Origin: Myxococcota bacterium
GTDB lineage: Bacteria > Myxococcota_A > UBA9160 > PR03
DNA length: 26,026 bases
Assembly: GCA_030066475.1 (NCBI GenBank)
Contig: JASJBO010000016.1
Span: forward strand, 1-26,026
Reading direction: 5' to 3'
Position 1 is the first letter of the stretch, and every line of letters starts with the position of its first letter. The notes beneath the pieces were generated by a model that was not told where the DNA came from, did not search any database, and was given only the letters and a program-made list of their open reading frames with translations. Below are positions 14,215 to 21,681 of this stretch, in pieces. The position numbers and the translations under genes were made by a program.

Positions 14215-15236
14215 GCTCCGACGCCGCCCAGGCGGCCGCCCCGGCCCTGCTGAGTGGTGTCGAGAAGGCCGCCGTGCTCGTGCTGTCGCTGCCGACGGAA
14301 GCCGCCCGGGAGGTCCTGTCGCGGATGGATCGCAGCGAGATCGAGAGCATCCTGAGCGCAGTCTCGCGCATCGAGCAGGTCACCGAGGAGATGCAGGCCC
14401 AGGTGCTCGCGGAGTTCCGCGCGGCGACGCAGCCGGAGGGCGGCGTGCGCGGCGGCGTCGACCGGACCCTCGAGCTCATCGACGCGCTGGTGCCCGACGA
14501 GCATGCCGAGGTCCTGCGCGCCAAGCACGCGCGCGACCGCCAGCCGATCGCCGGGACGATCCTGGATCACGAGCCGGAGTTCGTCGCCGAGACGATCGCG
14601 CCCGAAGATCCACAGACGATCGCTCTGGTGATCTCACAGCTCCCCGCTCGTCGCGGGGCAGCGATCATCGCGGCGCTGCCCGAGGCCGTGCGCACGCCGG
14701 TCGTGCGCCGCCTCGCCACCCTGGCGCCGGTCTCCCGCGAGGTCGTCGACCAGGTGGCGGCCGGTCTCGAGGAGACCTTCCGCGAGCGCGAGGGCCACGT
14801 CTGGGCGCGCGAGGGCACCGAGGTGGCGGCCCAGCTCCTGGTCCAGCTCGAGCGCGAGCAGAGCGAGGCCCTGCTCGAGGGCATCCGCGAGCAGGACGGA
14901 GCGACGGCCGTCCGGATCGAGGACTCGATGCTGACCTTCGACCAGCTCGCGTCGATCGACGACCGCGGCTTCAAGAAGCTGCTCCAGGAGATCCCCATGG
15001 AGGATCTCGTGCTCGCGCTCAAGGCGTGCTCCGACGAGATGCGCGACAAGGTCTATCGGAACCTCTCGAAGCGGGCCGGCGACGCGCTCCAGGAGGAGGT
15101 CGAGACCCTCGGTCCGCGCCGCCTGTCCGAGGTGGAGGCCAAGCACCGCGAGATCATCGCCGTCGCGCGCAAGCTCGCCGAGAGCGGTGAGATCGCGATC
15201 GGCGCCGTCCAGGCGGGGGGCGACGACCTCGTCTAG
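14211..15236 (+). CDS. fliG: Flagellar motor switch protein FliG
   Basis: FliG is the rotor protein that meets MotA and converts ion flow into torque. GTG at 14211 overlaps the preceding TGA (GTGA) and gives 341 residues, the usual length. The N-terminal domain is GVEKAAVLVLSLPTEAAREVLSRM. The middle domain has EDPQTIALVISQLP, corresponding to the EHPQ motif that binds FliM. The C-terminal torque helix is intact: LVLALK, the Arg of NLSKRAGDAL, the acidic pair as EE (QEEVE, where E. coli has DD), and the Arg of LGPRRLS. It is uncommon that no fliF, fliE or fliHIJ gene precedes it; instead it follows the PilZ fusion gene and is followed by motA after 23 nt, which groups rotor and stator components in one transcript. 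Confidence 0.97.
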   Translation: MSSDAAQAAAPALLSGVEKAAVLVLSLPTEAAREVLSRMDRSEIESILSAVSRIEQVTEEMQAQVLAEFRAATQPEGGVRGGVDRTLELIDALVPDEHAEVLRAKHARDRQPIAGTILDHEPEFVAETIAPEDPQTIALVISQLPARRGAAIIAALPEAVRTPVVRRLATLAPVSREVVDQVAAGLEETFREREGHVWAREGTEVAAQLLVQLEREQSEALLEGIREQDGATAVRIEDSMLTFDQLASIDDRGFKKLLQEIPMEDLVLALKACSDEMRDKVYRNLSKRAGDALQEEVETLGPRRLSEVEAKHREIIAVARKLAESGEIAIGAVQAGGDDLV

Positions 15237-15259
15237 CGGGGCGTCGACGGGAACGGACC

Positions 15260-16021
15260 ATGGACATCGCGACCCTGATCGGAATCGTTGCCGGCTTCGG
15301 ACTCTTCATCACCGCCATGGCGCTCGGCGGATCGCTGATGGCCTTCGTGAACACCTCGGGCCTCTTGATCGTCGTGGGCGGCACCCAGGCCGCCACGCTG
15401 GTGAACGAGCGGCTCGGTCACGTGATGTCGACCTTCAAGATCGTGATGAACGCGTTCGTCGACCGGCTCAGCGATCCCAAGCTGCTCGTGCCTCGGATCA
15501 TGGAGCTCGCCGGCAAGGCCCGGAAGGAGGGACTGGTCTCGCTCGAGAACGAGCCGATCGACGACCCCTTCCTCGCCCGCGGCGTGAGGCTGGGGGTCGA
15601 CGGCCTCTCGCCCGAGCAGGTGATCTCGATGCTCCGCACCGAGCTCGCCGCGCTGCGCGGTCGCCACGAGCGCGGCCAGAAGATCCTGCGCTTCCTCGGC
15701 AGCACCGCGCCGCCGATGGGGCTGGTCGGCACCCTGATCGGTCTGGTGCAGATGCTGCGCACCCTCGACGACCCGGCCGCCATCGGCCCCTCGATGGCGA
15801 TCGCGCTGCTCACGACCCTGTACGGCGCGATCCTGGCGTTCCTGGTGTTCACGCCGCTCGCGGAGAAGCTCGAGAAGCGCAGCCGCGAGGAGCAGGAGGC
15901 GCGGATGCTCGCGATCGCCGGGGTCGAGTCCATCCTGAAGGGCGAGAACTCGCTGGTGATCCAGTCCAAGCTCGAGGCGTACATGCCGCCCAGCCAGCGC
16001 GGCCAGGCGGAGGCGTCGTAG
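15260..16021 (+). CDS. motA: Flagellar stator protein MotA
   Basis: MotA is the inner-membrane stator subunit that pairs with MotB and pushes on FliG. The 253 residues contain four hydrophobic helices: about 5-27, 33-50, 150-172 and 183-202. The large cytoplasmic loop carries the charged FliG-contact region, with ALRGRHERGQKILRFLG (about 130-146). The helix-3 proline and glycine pattern TAPPMGLVGTLIGLVQML is typical. Together with LVVFTP-like IxxFLVFTPLAEKLE this marks the MotA/PomA family rather than ExbB/TolQ. The preceding sequence carries GGGAACGGACC before the ATG. The motB GTG starts directly after its stop codon, so expression is coupled. Confidence 0.96.
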   Translation: MDIATLIGIVAGFGLFITAMALGGSLMAFVNTSGLLIVVGGTQAATLVNERLGHVMSTFKIVMNAFVDRLSDPKLLVPRIMELAGKARKEGLVSLENEPIDDPFLARGVRLGVDGLSPEQVISMLRTELAALRGRHERGQKILRFLGSTAPPMGLVGTLIGLVQMLRTLDDPAAIGPSMAIALLTTLYGAILAFLVFTPLAEKLEKRSREEQEARMLAIAGVESILKGENSLVIQSKLEAYMPPSQRGQAEAS

Positions 16022-16771
16022 GTGGAGGACGAGCACGTCGAGGCCCCGGCCGAGGAGGGCGCGCCGGCCTGGATGGCCACCTTCGGCGACCTGATGAGCC
16101 TGCTGCTGTGCTTCTTCGTGCTGCTGCTGTCCTTCGCCAGCATGGACGCGCAGAAGTTCCGCGCCATGGCCGGGTCGATGCACGACGCCTTCGGCGTGCC
16201 CGAGCAGTTCGACGGCCCCTACCAGGCGCTCTCGACGACCCCGATCGAGCTGTCGTCGAAGCCCGCCTCCGACCGCCTCGCCATATTGGACGATCCGGTG
16301 CCATCCAGCGCCGAGGCGCCCGCGAGCGACCACGAGGCGATGCAGGAACGCGTCGAGCAGATGATCCGGGACGATCAGCTCGGCGAGATCATGGAGGCGG
16401 TCCCCGACGAGCGCGGCGTGCGCATCCGCGTGAAGGGCCGGCTGCTGTTCGACCCGGGCAGTGGCACGCTCCGGCCCCAGGCCTTCCCCTTCCTCGACGA
16501 GGTGGCGGAGCTCGCCGAGGACTCCCCCTACGTGCTCGCGGTCGAGGGTCACACCGACGACGTGCCGATCGAGACCGCCGCGTTCCCCTCGAACTGGCAC
16601 CTCTCCTCGGCCCGCGCGATCGCCGCGCTGCGCTACCTCGTCGACGTCGGGGGCCTCGATCCGAGCAAGGTGTCGGCCGCCGCCTTCGCGGGAACGCGGC
16701 CGATCGGTCCGAACGCCTCCGAAGAACAGCGCGCTGCCAACCGGCGCGTCGAGTTCGTCTTTCAGCGCTGA
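16022..16771 (+). CDS. motB: Flagellar stator protein MotB
   Basis: MotB anchors the stator to peptidoglycan and carries the ion-conducting acid. The GTG at 16022 abuts the motA stop; 249 residues. A short cytoplasmic head leads into WMATFGDLMSLLLCFFVLLLSFAS, where Asp23 is the ion-binding residue. A periplasmic plug/linker region covers about 45-115. The C-terminal OmpA-like domain (about 130-249) shows LLFDPGSGTLRP, VEGHTDDVPI, NWHLSSARAIAALRYL and QRAANRRVEFVF, the peptidoglycan-binding signature. The coupling ion (H+ or Na+) cannot be stated from these residues. The stop codon lies within a perfect 12-bp palindrome, after which a 414-bp gap begins, so this is probably the end of the rotor/stator transcript. 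Confidence 0.96.
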   Translation: MEDEHVEAPAEEGAPAWMATFGDLMSLLLCFFVLLLSFASMDAQKFRAMAGSMHDAFGVPEQFDGPYQALSTTPIELSSKPASDRLAILDDPVPSSAEAPASDHEAMQERVEQMIRDDQLGEIMEAVPDERGVRIRVKGRLLFDPGSGTLRPQAFPFLDEVAELAEDSPYVLAVEGHTDDVPIETAAFPSNWHLSSARAIAALRYLVDVGGLDPSKVSAAAFAGTRPIGPNASEEQRAANRRVEFVFQR

Positions 16772-16772
16772 A
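16761..16772. terminator. 12-bp palindrome over the motB stop codon
   Basis: TTCAGCGCTGAA is a perfect palindrome that contains the TGA stop (16769-16771). No T-tract follows. Its position at the last gene before a long non-coding gap makes a transcript-end role possible but unproven. Confidence 0.25.
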
Positions 16773-17185
16773 CGGACCCGGTCGATTCTTCCGGCCCTCG
16801 TTTCATTCGTCGACTTGCAGCTTGCACGACGCACCGACGCGTCCGTGTTTCGCCCGTGAGGCGTTGCATGGTTCTCGCGGGCGACCTCGTCGTTTCCCAT
16901 GAGTCACGGACGGCGGTACGCCCTGGAAGTGCGTCGTTGGGGCCGTTCCTGCCCGAAACGCCGGTCTCCGGTCTCAAGCTGCACAGGCAGGTGCCGAATC
17001 ATCCAGCCATGACTTCGATCGTTGCAGCCGATTCGCACGACCGTGACACCAAGTTGCAACACGCGTCGACGCGGGTCGTTCGAATCGGTCGTTTCGCTTC
17101 GCAACGTCGCGCGGCAGCTGTTGCCGCCTCGGTTCCGCGGGCGCCTGCGTCCGCCGCTCGCACCCAGTGGGGAGGATGCAACGCC
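16772..17185. promoter_or_regulatory. 414-bp regulatory region upstream of the sigma-54 activator
   Basis: The plus-strand frame stays open but the translation is not protein-like and base composition is visibly lower in GC than the genes. The hexamer CGTTTC or its complement GAAACG occurs at 16799, 16891, 16955 and 17090. CCCGAAACGCCGG (16952-16964) also occurs upstream of the receiver-PilZ gene. CGCGTCGACGCG (17062-17073) is a perfect palindrome and GGTCGTT is repeated 14 nt apart (17074 and 17088 regions). GTGACACCAAGTTGCA near 17043 resembles a sigma-54 site but is one base too short between elements. I regard the region as the promoter and operator area for the downstream flagellar operon. 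Confidence 0.45.
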
Positions 17186-18559
17186 GTGCTGAAGATTCTT
17201 CTGGTCATGGAAAACGCGCACGAGGCCGAGCGCATTGCGGACGGCCTGGTGCTGGCAGGCCACGAAGCGGTTTGCGTGCGGCGGCTCGAGGCGGCGCTCA
17301 CCCTGGTGCGCGAGCGCCGCTTTGCCCTCGCCGTGATCGACGAGGCCGTCGCCCGACCCGGCGCGATCGAGGAGAACGAGCTGCTGTGCGCGCTCCGCGC
17401 CGAGGCGCCCGACCTCGGCATCCTGCTGGTCGCAGACGGCGCCACCGTGGGCGGAGCGGTCGCGGCCATGCGCTGGGGTGCGTGCGACTACCTGGAGGCC
17501 CCGGGCGACACCGATGCGCTCGTCGCGGCCGTGGAGCGCGCGCTCGGACCCGCTGCGGCTCGCGGTGGCCGCCCGTGGACCGCGCCGGAAGGGCCCGCGA
17601 CGGCGCACGCGCTCACCCACATCGTCGGCACGTCGCGCCCGATCCGGGAGCTGAAGGAGCTGGTCGCCAAGGTGGCGGACACCGACAGCACCGTGCTGAT
17701 CACGGGGGAGACGGGGACCGGCAAGGAGCTGGTGGGCCGTGCCATCTACGAGTCCAGCCGGCGACGCTCGCGGGTCTTCTGTGCGATCAACTCGGCGGCC
17801 TTCCCGGAGACGCTGCTCGAGAGCGAGCTGTTCGGGCATCGACGCGGCTCCTTCACGGGCGCAGCGACGAACAAGCGCGGTCTGTTCGAGGGCGCGGACG
17901 GCGGCACGGTGTTCCTGGACGAGGTGGCCGAGATGCCCCTCTCGATGCAGGCGAAGCTGCTGCGCTTCCTGCAGACCGGCGAGCTGCGTCCGGTGGGGAG
18001 CGAGACGTCGCGCTGCGTCGACGTGCGGCTCGTGACGGCGACCAACAAGGACCTGGAACGCGAGGTCGAGGAGGGTCGCTTCCGGGAGGACCTCTACTAC
18101 CGGCTGGCGGTCATTCCGCTGCGCGTTCCGCCGCTGCGGGAGCGCACCGGAGACATCCCGCTCCTGGCGAACCACTTCCTGCGGCGCTTCGCGTCGGCGA
18201 CGGGCAAGCACATCGACGCGATCGACGCCGAGGCACTGGATTGGATGGTCCGGTACCCGTGGCCGGGCAACGTGCGACAGCTCGAGAACGCCGTCGAGAG
18301 CGGGGTGGCGCTGTGCAGCGGAAGCGTGCTCCGCACGCACGACCTCCCGGCGCCGCTGCGCGCCCGCAGCGAGTCGCCGCCGCCCGAGGGCCTGCAGAGC
18401 CTCGAGAAGCTCGAGCGCGCACACATCCTGCGCACGCTCGAGCACGTGAACTGGAACCGCAAGCGCGCGGCGGAGATCCTGCAGATCTCGACCACGACGC
18501 TCTGGCGACGCCTGAAGGACTTCGGCATCGACCAGCGCGCCGCCGCGGGCCGGCTGTAG
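17186..18559 (+). CDS. Sigma-54-dependent transcription activator (FlgR/FleQ-like) with degenerate receiver
   Basis: GTG at 17186, preceded by GGGGAGGA, gives 457 residues: receiver, AAA+ and Fis-type HTH. The receiver (1-120) keeps Asp52 (AVIDEAV) but the acidic pair reads Glu9-Asn10 and the usual Lys before Pro is Ala105 (DYLEAP), so normal phospho-switching is unlikely. The AAA+ domain has Walker A GETGTGKE (174-181), the sigma-54 contact loop as GSFTGA (221-226) instead of GAFTGA, and Walker B GGTVFLDEVAEM. Later landmarks are FREDLYYRL and YPWPGNVRQLENAV. The HTH is HVNWNRKRAAEILQIS then TTTLWRRLKDFGI. It lies 13 nt before fliL. From family and position I infer that it activates flagellar operons with sigma-54, in the way of FleQ, whose receiver is also non-canonical. 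Confidence 0.92.
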   Translation: MLKILLVMENAHEAERIADGLVLAGHEAVCVRRLEAALTLVRERRFALAVIDEAVARPGAIEENELLCALRAEAPDLGILLVADGATVGGAVAAMRWGACDYLEAPGDTDALVAAVERALGPAAARGGRPWTAPEGPATAHALTHIVGTSRPIRELKELVAKVADTDSTVLITGETGTGKELVGRAIYESSRRRSRVFCAINSAAFPETLLESELFGHRRGSFTGAATNKRGLFEGADGGTVFLDEVAEMPLSMQAKLLRFLQTGELRPVGSETSRCVDVRLVTATNKDLEREVEEGRFREDLYYRLAVIPLRVPPLRERTGDIPLLANHFLRRFASATGKHIDAIDAEALDWMVRYPWPGNVRQLENAVESGVALCSGSVLRTHDLPAPLRARSESPPPEGLQSLEKLERAHILRTLEHVNWNRKRAAEILQISTTTLWRRLKDFGIDQRAAAGRL

Positions 18560-18572
18560 GGCGGGCGGGACG

Positions 18573-19079
18573 ATGACCGAGGCAGTCGCGACGCAGGAGG
18601 CGCCGTCCGGCAAGGGTGGGCTCGGGAAGCTGCTCCTGGTGGCCGTGCTCTGTCTGGGCCTGGGCGCCGGGGGCGCGTACTTCGCGCTGGGCGCCTCGGG
18701 CGAGGATTCCGCCGCCGCCGACCCGGCGGCTTCCGGCGAGTCGAAGGAGGCGGCATCGGAACCCGACCGCGCGCCGCTGGCGGAGCGTCTGCTCCCGCTG
18801 GAGCCCTTCGTGGTGAACGTCAACGGCGACAAGTTCAAGCGCTTTCTCAAGGCCAAGATCGAGCTGGAGGCAGAGAGCGTCGCGGCGCGGGCCGAGCTGG
18901 ACGCGCTCCGCCCACAGGTCCGCGACTCGATCCTCATCCTGCTCTCCAGCAAGCGCCTCGACGACCTCGGCGGCTTCGAGGGCAAGGCCGTGCTGAAGCA
19001 GGAGATCGCCGAACGCGTGAACGGCCTCGTGGAGGGCGGCGTGCGTTCCGTGCTGGTCACGGAGTTCGTGATCCAGTGA
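18573..19079 (+). CDS. fliL: Flagellar basal body-associated protein FliL
   Basis: FliL is a single-pass membrane protein that surrounds and supports the stator. The 168-residue product has a short cytoplasmic tail, one transmembrane helix (about 17-40, LGKLLLVAVLCLGLGAGGAY), an Ala/Glu-rich periplasmic linker, and a C-terminal stomatin-like domain. The domain shows LEPFVVNVNG, RFLKAKIELE, RPQVRDSILILLSSK and GGVRSVLVTEFVIQ, the standard FliL ending. The start ATG follows GGGCGGGACG, 13 nt after the activator stop. The stop codon overlaps the fliM GTG (GTGA). Confidence 0.95.
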   Translation: MTEAVATQEAPSGKGGLGKLLLVAVLCLGLGAGGAYFALGASGEDSAAADPAASGESKEAASEPDRAPLAERLLPLEPFVVNVNGDKFKRFLKAKIELEAESVAARAELDALRPQVRDSILILLSSKRLDDLGGFEGKAVLKQEIAERVNGLVEGGVRSVLVTEFVIQ

Positions 19080-20035
19080 GCGAGCTCGAGCGGCAGGGCG
19101 GGACCCTCACCCCCGAGGAGCTGGAGGCGCTGCTCGGCGAGCTCGCCGGCGCGCAGCAGGAGCGGGACCGCTCGGCGCTGCCGCTGGCAGCGGAGCCGCC
19201 GCCGGGTGGCAGCGAGTCGGTCAGGCGGCTGCTCGATCGCTTCGGCCTCGAGCAGGGGCGCGCGCTGGCGAGCCGCTTCCAGCGCCGCATCGAGCTGCGT
19301 CTGCTCGAGGTCGAGGAGCTGCGCGCGAACGAGCTCGGCGAGATCCTGCTCGCCGAGGACCGGCTGGTCGTGTTCGGGGGCGCGCCCGAGGGCGAGCGCG
19401 GCGCGCTGGCGTTCAGCCGTCCGCTGTTCTTCGCCTGGCTGCGCCTCGCCCTGGGCAGCGCCGAGGAGGAGGACTGCGACGACCTGCCCCGGCGCGCGTA
19501 CACGCCGATCGAGTGCCGCTTCCTGCGACTCGTGGGCGTCGAGATGGTGGAGCGCCTCGCCGAGCTGCTGGGTCGCGCGGTGGCGGTGCTGGGGGTCGAG
19601 GACGCGCGCGCCCTCGAGGGGGATCGCTCGGCGCGGCTGCTGCTGGCGACCTTCGACGCCACGGGATTCGGCGCGCTGGGACGCGTGCGCTTCGCGCTGC
19701 CGCTCGGCTGGCTCGCGGGGCGCGCCGCCGCGGCAGACGTCGAGGTCGCGGGCGGCGCCGCGGCGCGGCTCGAGTCGGCGCTGCAGCAGGCGCCCGTGAG
19801 GTTGACGGCGGAAGTGGGGACGTTCGAGATCGCGCTGTCCCAGCTCGCGTCGCTGCGGATCGGGCAGACGGTGCCGATCACGACGCCGCGAGACGGACTG
19901 GTGCTGGCGCGTGTGGATGGGGTCCCCAAGTTCCGCGCCGAGCGGGGTGAGGTGGGACCGCGTCTGGCCCTGCGGCTCGTCGAGCGGGTCGGAAGCCGTC
20001 GAGAGGAGCACGGGAGTGAGTTCGGAGCAGTCTGA
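19076..20035 (+). CDS. fliM: Flagellar motor switch protein FliM (divergent)
   Basis: FliM is the middle switch-complex protein that binds CheY-P, FliG and FliN. GTG at 19076 overlaps the fliL stop; 319 residues. The N-terminal LTPEELEALLGEL matches the CheY-binding peptide (LSQxEIDALL). The CheC-like middle domain (about 45-225) is recognisable from YTPIECRFLRLVGVEMVERLAELL and LPLGWLAG. The C-terminal SpoA domain (about 238-305) has VRLTAEVGTFEIALSQLASLRIGQ split over VGTFEIAL and LRIGQTVPI. The GGxG motif that normally contacts FliG is absent: the aligned place reads LALGSAEEEDCDD (about 124-136). The protein is Arg/Leu/Ala-rich and more divergent than its neighbours, but operon position makes the assignment firm. 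It overlaps fliN by 20 nt. Confidence 0.9.
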   Translation: MSELERQGGTLTPEELEALLGELAGAQQERDRSALPLAAEPPPGGSESVRRLLDRFGLEQGRALASRFQRRIELRLLEVEELRANELGEILLAEDRLVVFGGAPEGERGALAFSRPLFFAWLRLALGSAEEEDCDDLPRRAYTPIECRFLRLVGVEMVERLAELLGRAVAVLGVEDARALEGDRSARLLLATFDATGFGALGRVRFALPLGWLAGRAAAADVEVAGGAAARLESALQQAPVRLTAEVGTFEIALSQLASLRIGQTVPITTPRDGLVLARVDGVPKFRAERGEVGPRLALRLVERVGSRREEHGSEFGAV

Positions 20036-20339
20036 GACGAAGCCCCGGGCCGAGCATGCGGCGGACGACGGTGCGGGTCGGGGCTCGGTCGGGCTCGACT
20101 TCCTGGGCGACGTGCCGATTCGCCTGACCGTCGAGCTGGGCGGCGTGCGCATGCAGGTGCGCGACGTGCTGGCGCTCGCGGAGGGATCGATCGTCGAGCT
20201 GGATCGCATGGCCGGGGACCCGGCCGACGTCCTGGTGAACGGGCGCTTGATCGCGCGGGGCGAGCTCACCGTCGTGGAGGAGAGACTGGCGATCCGCCTG
20301 GTCGAGCTGGTCGGCGGCCGCGCCGACCAGCCGGACTGA
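20016..20339 (+). CDS. fliN: Flagellar motor switch protein FliN
   Basis: FliN forms the lower part of the C-ring and docks export substrates. The GTG at 20016 has GAGGAG eight nt upstream and gives 107 residues, inside the normal range. A polar, disordered N-terminus (about 1-27) leads into the SpoA domain: LDFLGDVPIRLTVELGG, VRDVLALAEGSIVELDRMAG, DVLVNGRLIARGELTVVEE and LAIRLVEL, all family landmarks. The gene overlaps the 3' end of fliM by 20 nt, which suggests coupled translation, and is followed after 19 nt by the fliO-fliP fusion. Confidence 0.96.
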   Translation: MSSEQSETKPRAEHAADDGAGRGSVGLDFLGDVPIRLTVELGGVRMQVRDVLALAEGSIVELDRMAGDPADVLVNGRLIARGELTVVEERLAIRLVELVGGRADQPD

Positions 20340-20358
20340 GCCGCCGCGGAGAGGGAGC

Positions 20359-21405
20359 GTGGTCGACACCTGGGTCGCACTGGGAATCGTTCTCGCGGCA
20401 ATCGTCGCCTGCCGGCTCGCCCTGCGGGTCCTCGGTCTCGACCGCGGGCCGACCCGGGGCCGCGGCGTTCGCGTCGAGAGCAGCTGCGCCCTGGGACCCC
20501 GCCAGCGACTGCACGTGGTGGAGGTCGAGGGGATCCGCCTCCTGCTCGGCGCGACCGACCAGTCCGTGCGCGTGCTGCGCAGGCTGCCCGAGCCGCGCGC
20601 CGCCGAGGCGGAGGACGCGGACGCCGCGCCGCGCCGCGGGCCCTGGCTGCGGCGCCTGGCGAGCCGGCCGCTGCTGCCGCTCGCGTTGCTGGCGGCGGGC
20701 CTGGGCCTCCCGGATCCCGCGTTCGCCCAGGGTGCGGTGGCCTCGCTGCCGCTCGACCTCGAGGCGGCCGTCGGGCCCGAACGGATCTCGACCACGCTCG
20801 AGATCGTCGCGCTGCTCACGGTCGTGTCGATCGCGCCGTCGGTGCTGCTGATGGCGACCTGCTTCACGCGGGTGATCATCGTGCTCGCGCTGCTCCGGCA
20901 GGCGATCGGCGTGCAGCAGCTCCCGCCCACGCAGGTGCTGGTGGGGCTGGCACTCGCCATCACGCTGTTCGCGATGGCGCCCCTCGGCGAGACGGTGAGG
21001 CGGGACGCCCTCGATCCCTACACCGAGGGAGCGATCCCGGCCGAGGTGGCGCTCGAGCGCACCCACGCCACGGTGCGCGGGCACCTGCTGCGCTACACGC
21101 GCGAGAAGGACCTCGCCCTGTTCGTCTCCGTCGCCGGCACCCAGCCCGGCGGCCCGGAAGACCTGTCGCTCACCACCGTGCTCCCCGCGTTCATGATCAG
21201 CGAGCTGCGCACGGCCTTCGAGATCGGCTTCACGATGTTCCTGCCGTTCCTGGTGATCGATCTCGTGATCGCCTCGCTGCTGATCTCGATGCAGATGATC
21301 GTCCTGCCGCCGATCATCATCTCGCTTCCCTTCAAGCTCATGCTCTTCGTGCTGCTCGACGGCTGGAACCTCATCGTGAGCGCGCTGCTGCGTGGGCTGG
21401 GCTGA
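20359..21405 (+). CDS. fliO-fliP: FliO-FliP fusion, flagellar export gate protein
   Basis: One 348-residue open frame encodes two export-gate components. Residues 1-88 are FliO: a membrane helix (about 4-24), then VESSCALGPRQRLHVVEVEG and IRLLLGATDQSVRVLRRLPEP, the FliO cytoplasmic pattern. Residues about 92-124 are a typical FliP signal sequence (PWLRRLASRPLLPLALL...DPAFAQ). Residues 125-348 are FliP: LEIVALLTVVSIAPSVLLM, CFTRVIIVLALLRQAIG, LPAFMISELRTAFEIGF, FLVIDLVIASLLISMQM and LPFKLMLFVLLDGW. From 20575 to 20736 there is no in-frame ATG or GTG, only one TTG within the hydrophobic core, so separate FliP translation is unlikely. GTG at 20359 follows GAGAGGGAGC. If the internal signal is cut, two proteins could still result. 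Confidence 0.93.
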   Translation: MVDTWVALGIVLAAIVACRLALRVLGLDRGPTRGRGVRVESSCALGPRQRLHVVEVEGIRLLLGATDQSVRVLRRLPEPRAAEAEDADAAPRRGPWLRRLASRPLLPLALLAAGLGLPDPAFAQGAVASLPLDLEAAVGPERISTTLEIVALLTVVSIAPSVLLMATCFTRVIIVLALLRQAIGVQQLPPTQVLVGLALAITLFAMAPLGETVRRDALDPYTEGAIPAEVALERTHATVRGHLLRYTREKDLALFVSVAGTQPGGPEDLSLTTVLPAFMISELRTAFEIGFTMFLPFLVIDLVIASLLISMQMIVLPPIIISLPFKLMLFVLLDGWNLIVSALLRGLG

Positions 21406-21408
21406 CGG

Positions 21409-21681
21409 ATGGACCTCGAGCTGGCGACCACGCTGCTGCAGGAGACCCTCCGCACCGCGCTCTGGGTCGCGGGTCCGATCCTGGGCGGTGCGCTCGCCGT
21501 CGGCCTGCTGATCTCCGTGCTGCAGACGGCGACGCAGGTGAACGAGCAGACGCTCACCTTCGTGCCGAAGATCGCCACGGTGCTGCTGCTGTTCGCCGCG
21601 CTGTTTCCCTGGATGATGGCCACGATCATGGAGTTCGCGCACCGGCTGTTCGAGCTGGCGTCGCGGGCGGGCGCGCCGTGA
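21409..21681 (+). CDS. fliQ: Flagellar export protein FliQ
   Basis: FliQ wraps the FliP-FliR core of the export gate. The 90-residue product has two long hydrophobic helices (about 15-38 and 50-75) and the family patterns LLQETLRTALWVAGPIL, GLLISVLQTATQVNEQTL and FVPKIATVLLLFAALFPW. Length is standard. The ATG is 3 nt past the fliO-fliP stop, and the stop overlaps the fliR GTG (GTGA). Confidence 0.97.
   Translation: MDLELATTLLQETLRTALWVAGPILGGALAVGLLISVLQTATQVNEQTLTFVPKIATVLLLFAALFPWMMATIMEFAHRLFELASRAGAP

Noticed and set aside
15260..16771. ExbB-ExbD/TolQ-TolR assignment for the two stator-like genes
   Set aside because: The second protein has a full OmpA-like peptidoglycan-binding domain and the first has the MotA cytoplasmic loop; both lie in a flagellar operon.
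17020..17035. GCCGATT string as a sigma-28 -10 element
   Set aside because: No TAAA-type -35 element at the required distance and the match is incomplete.
17043..17058. Sigma-54-like site GTGACACCAAGTTGCA upstream of the activator
   Set aside because: The distance between the two elements is one base too short and the -24 GG reads GA.
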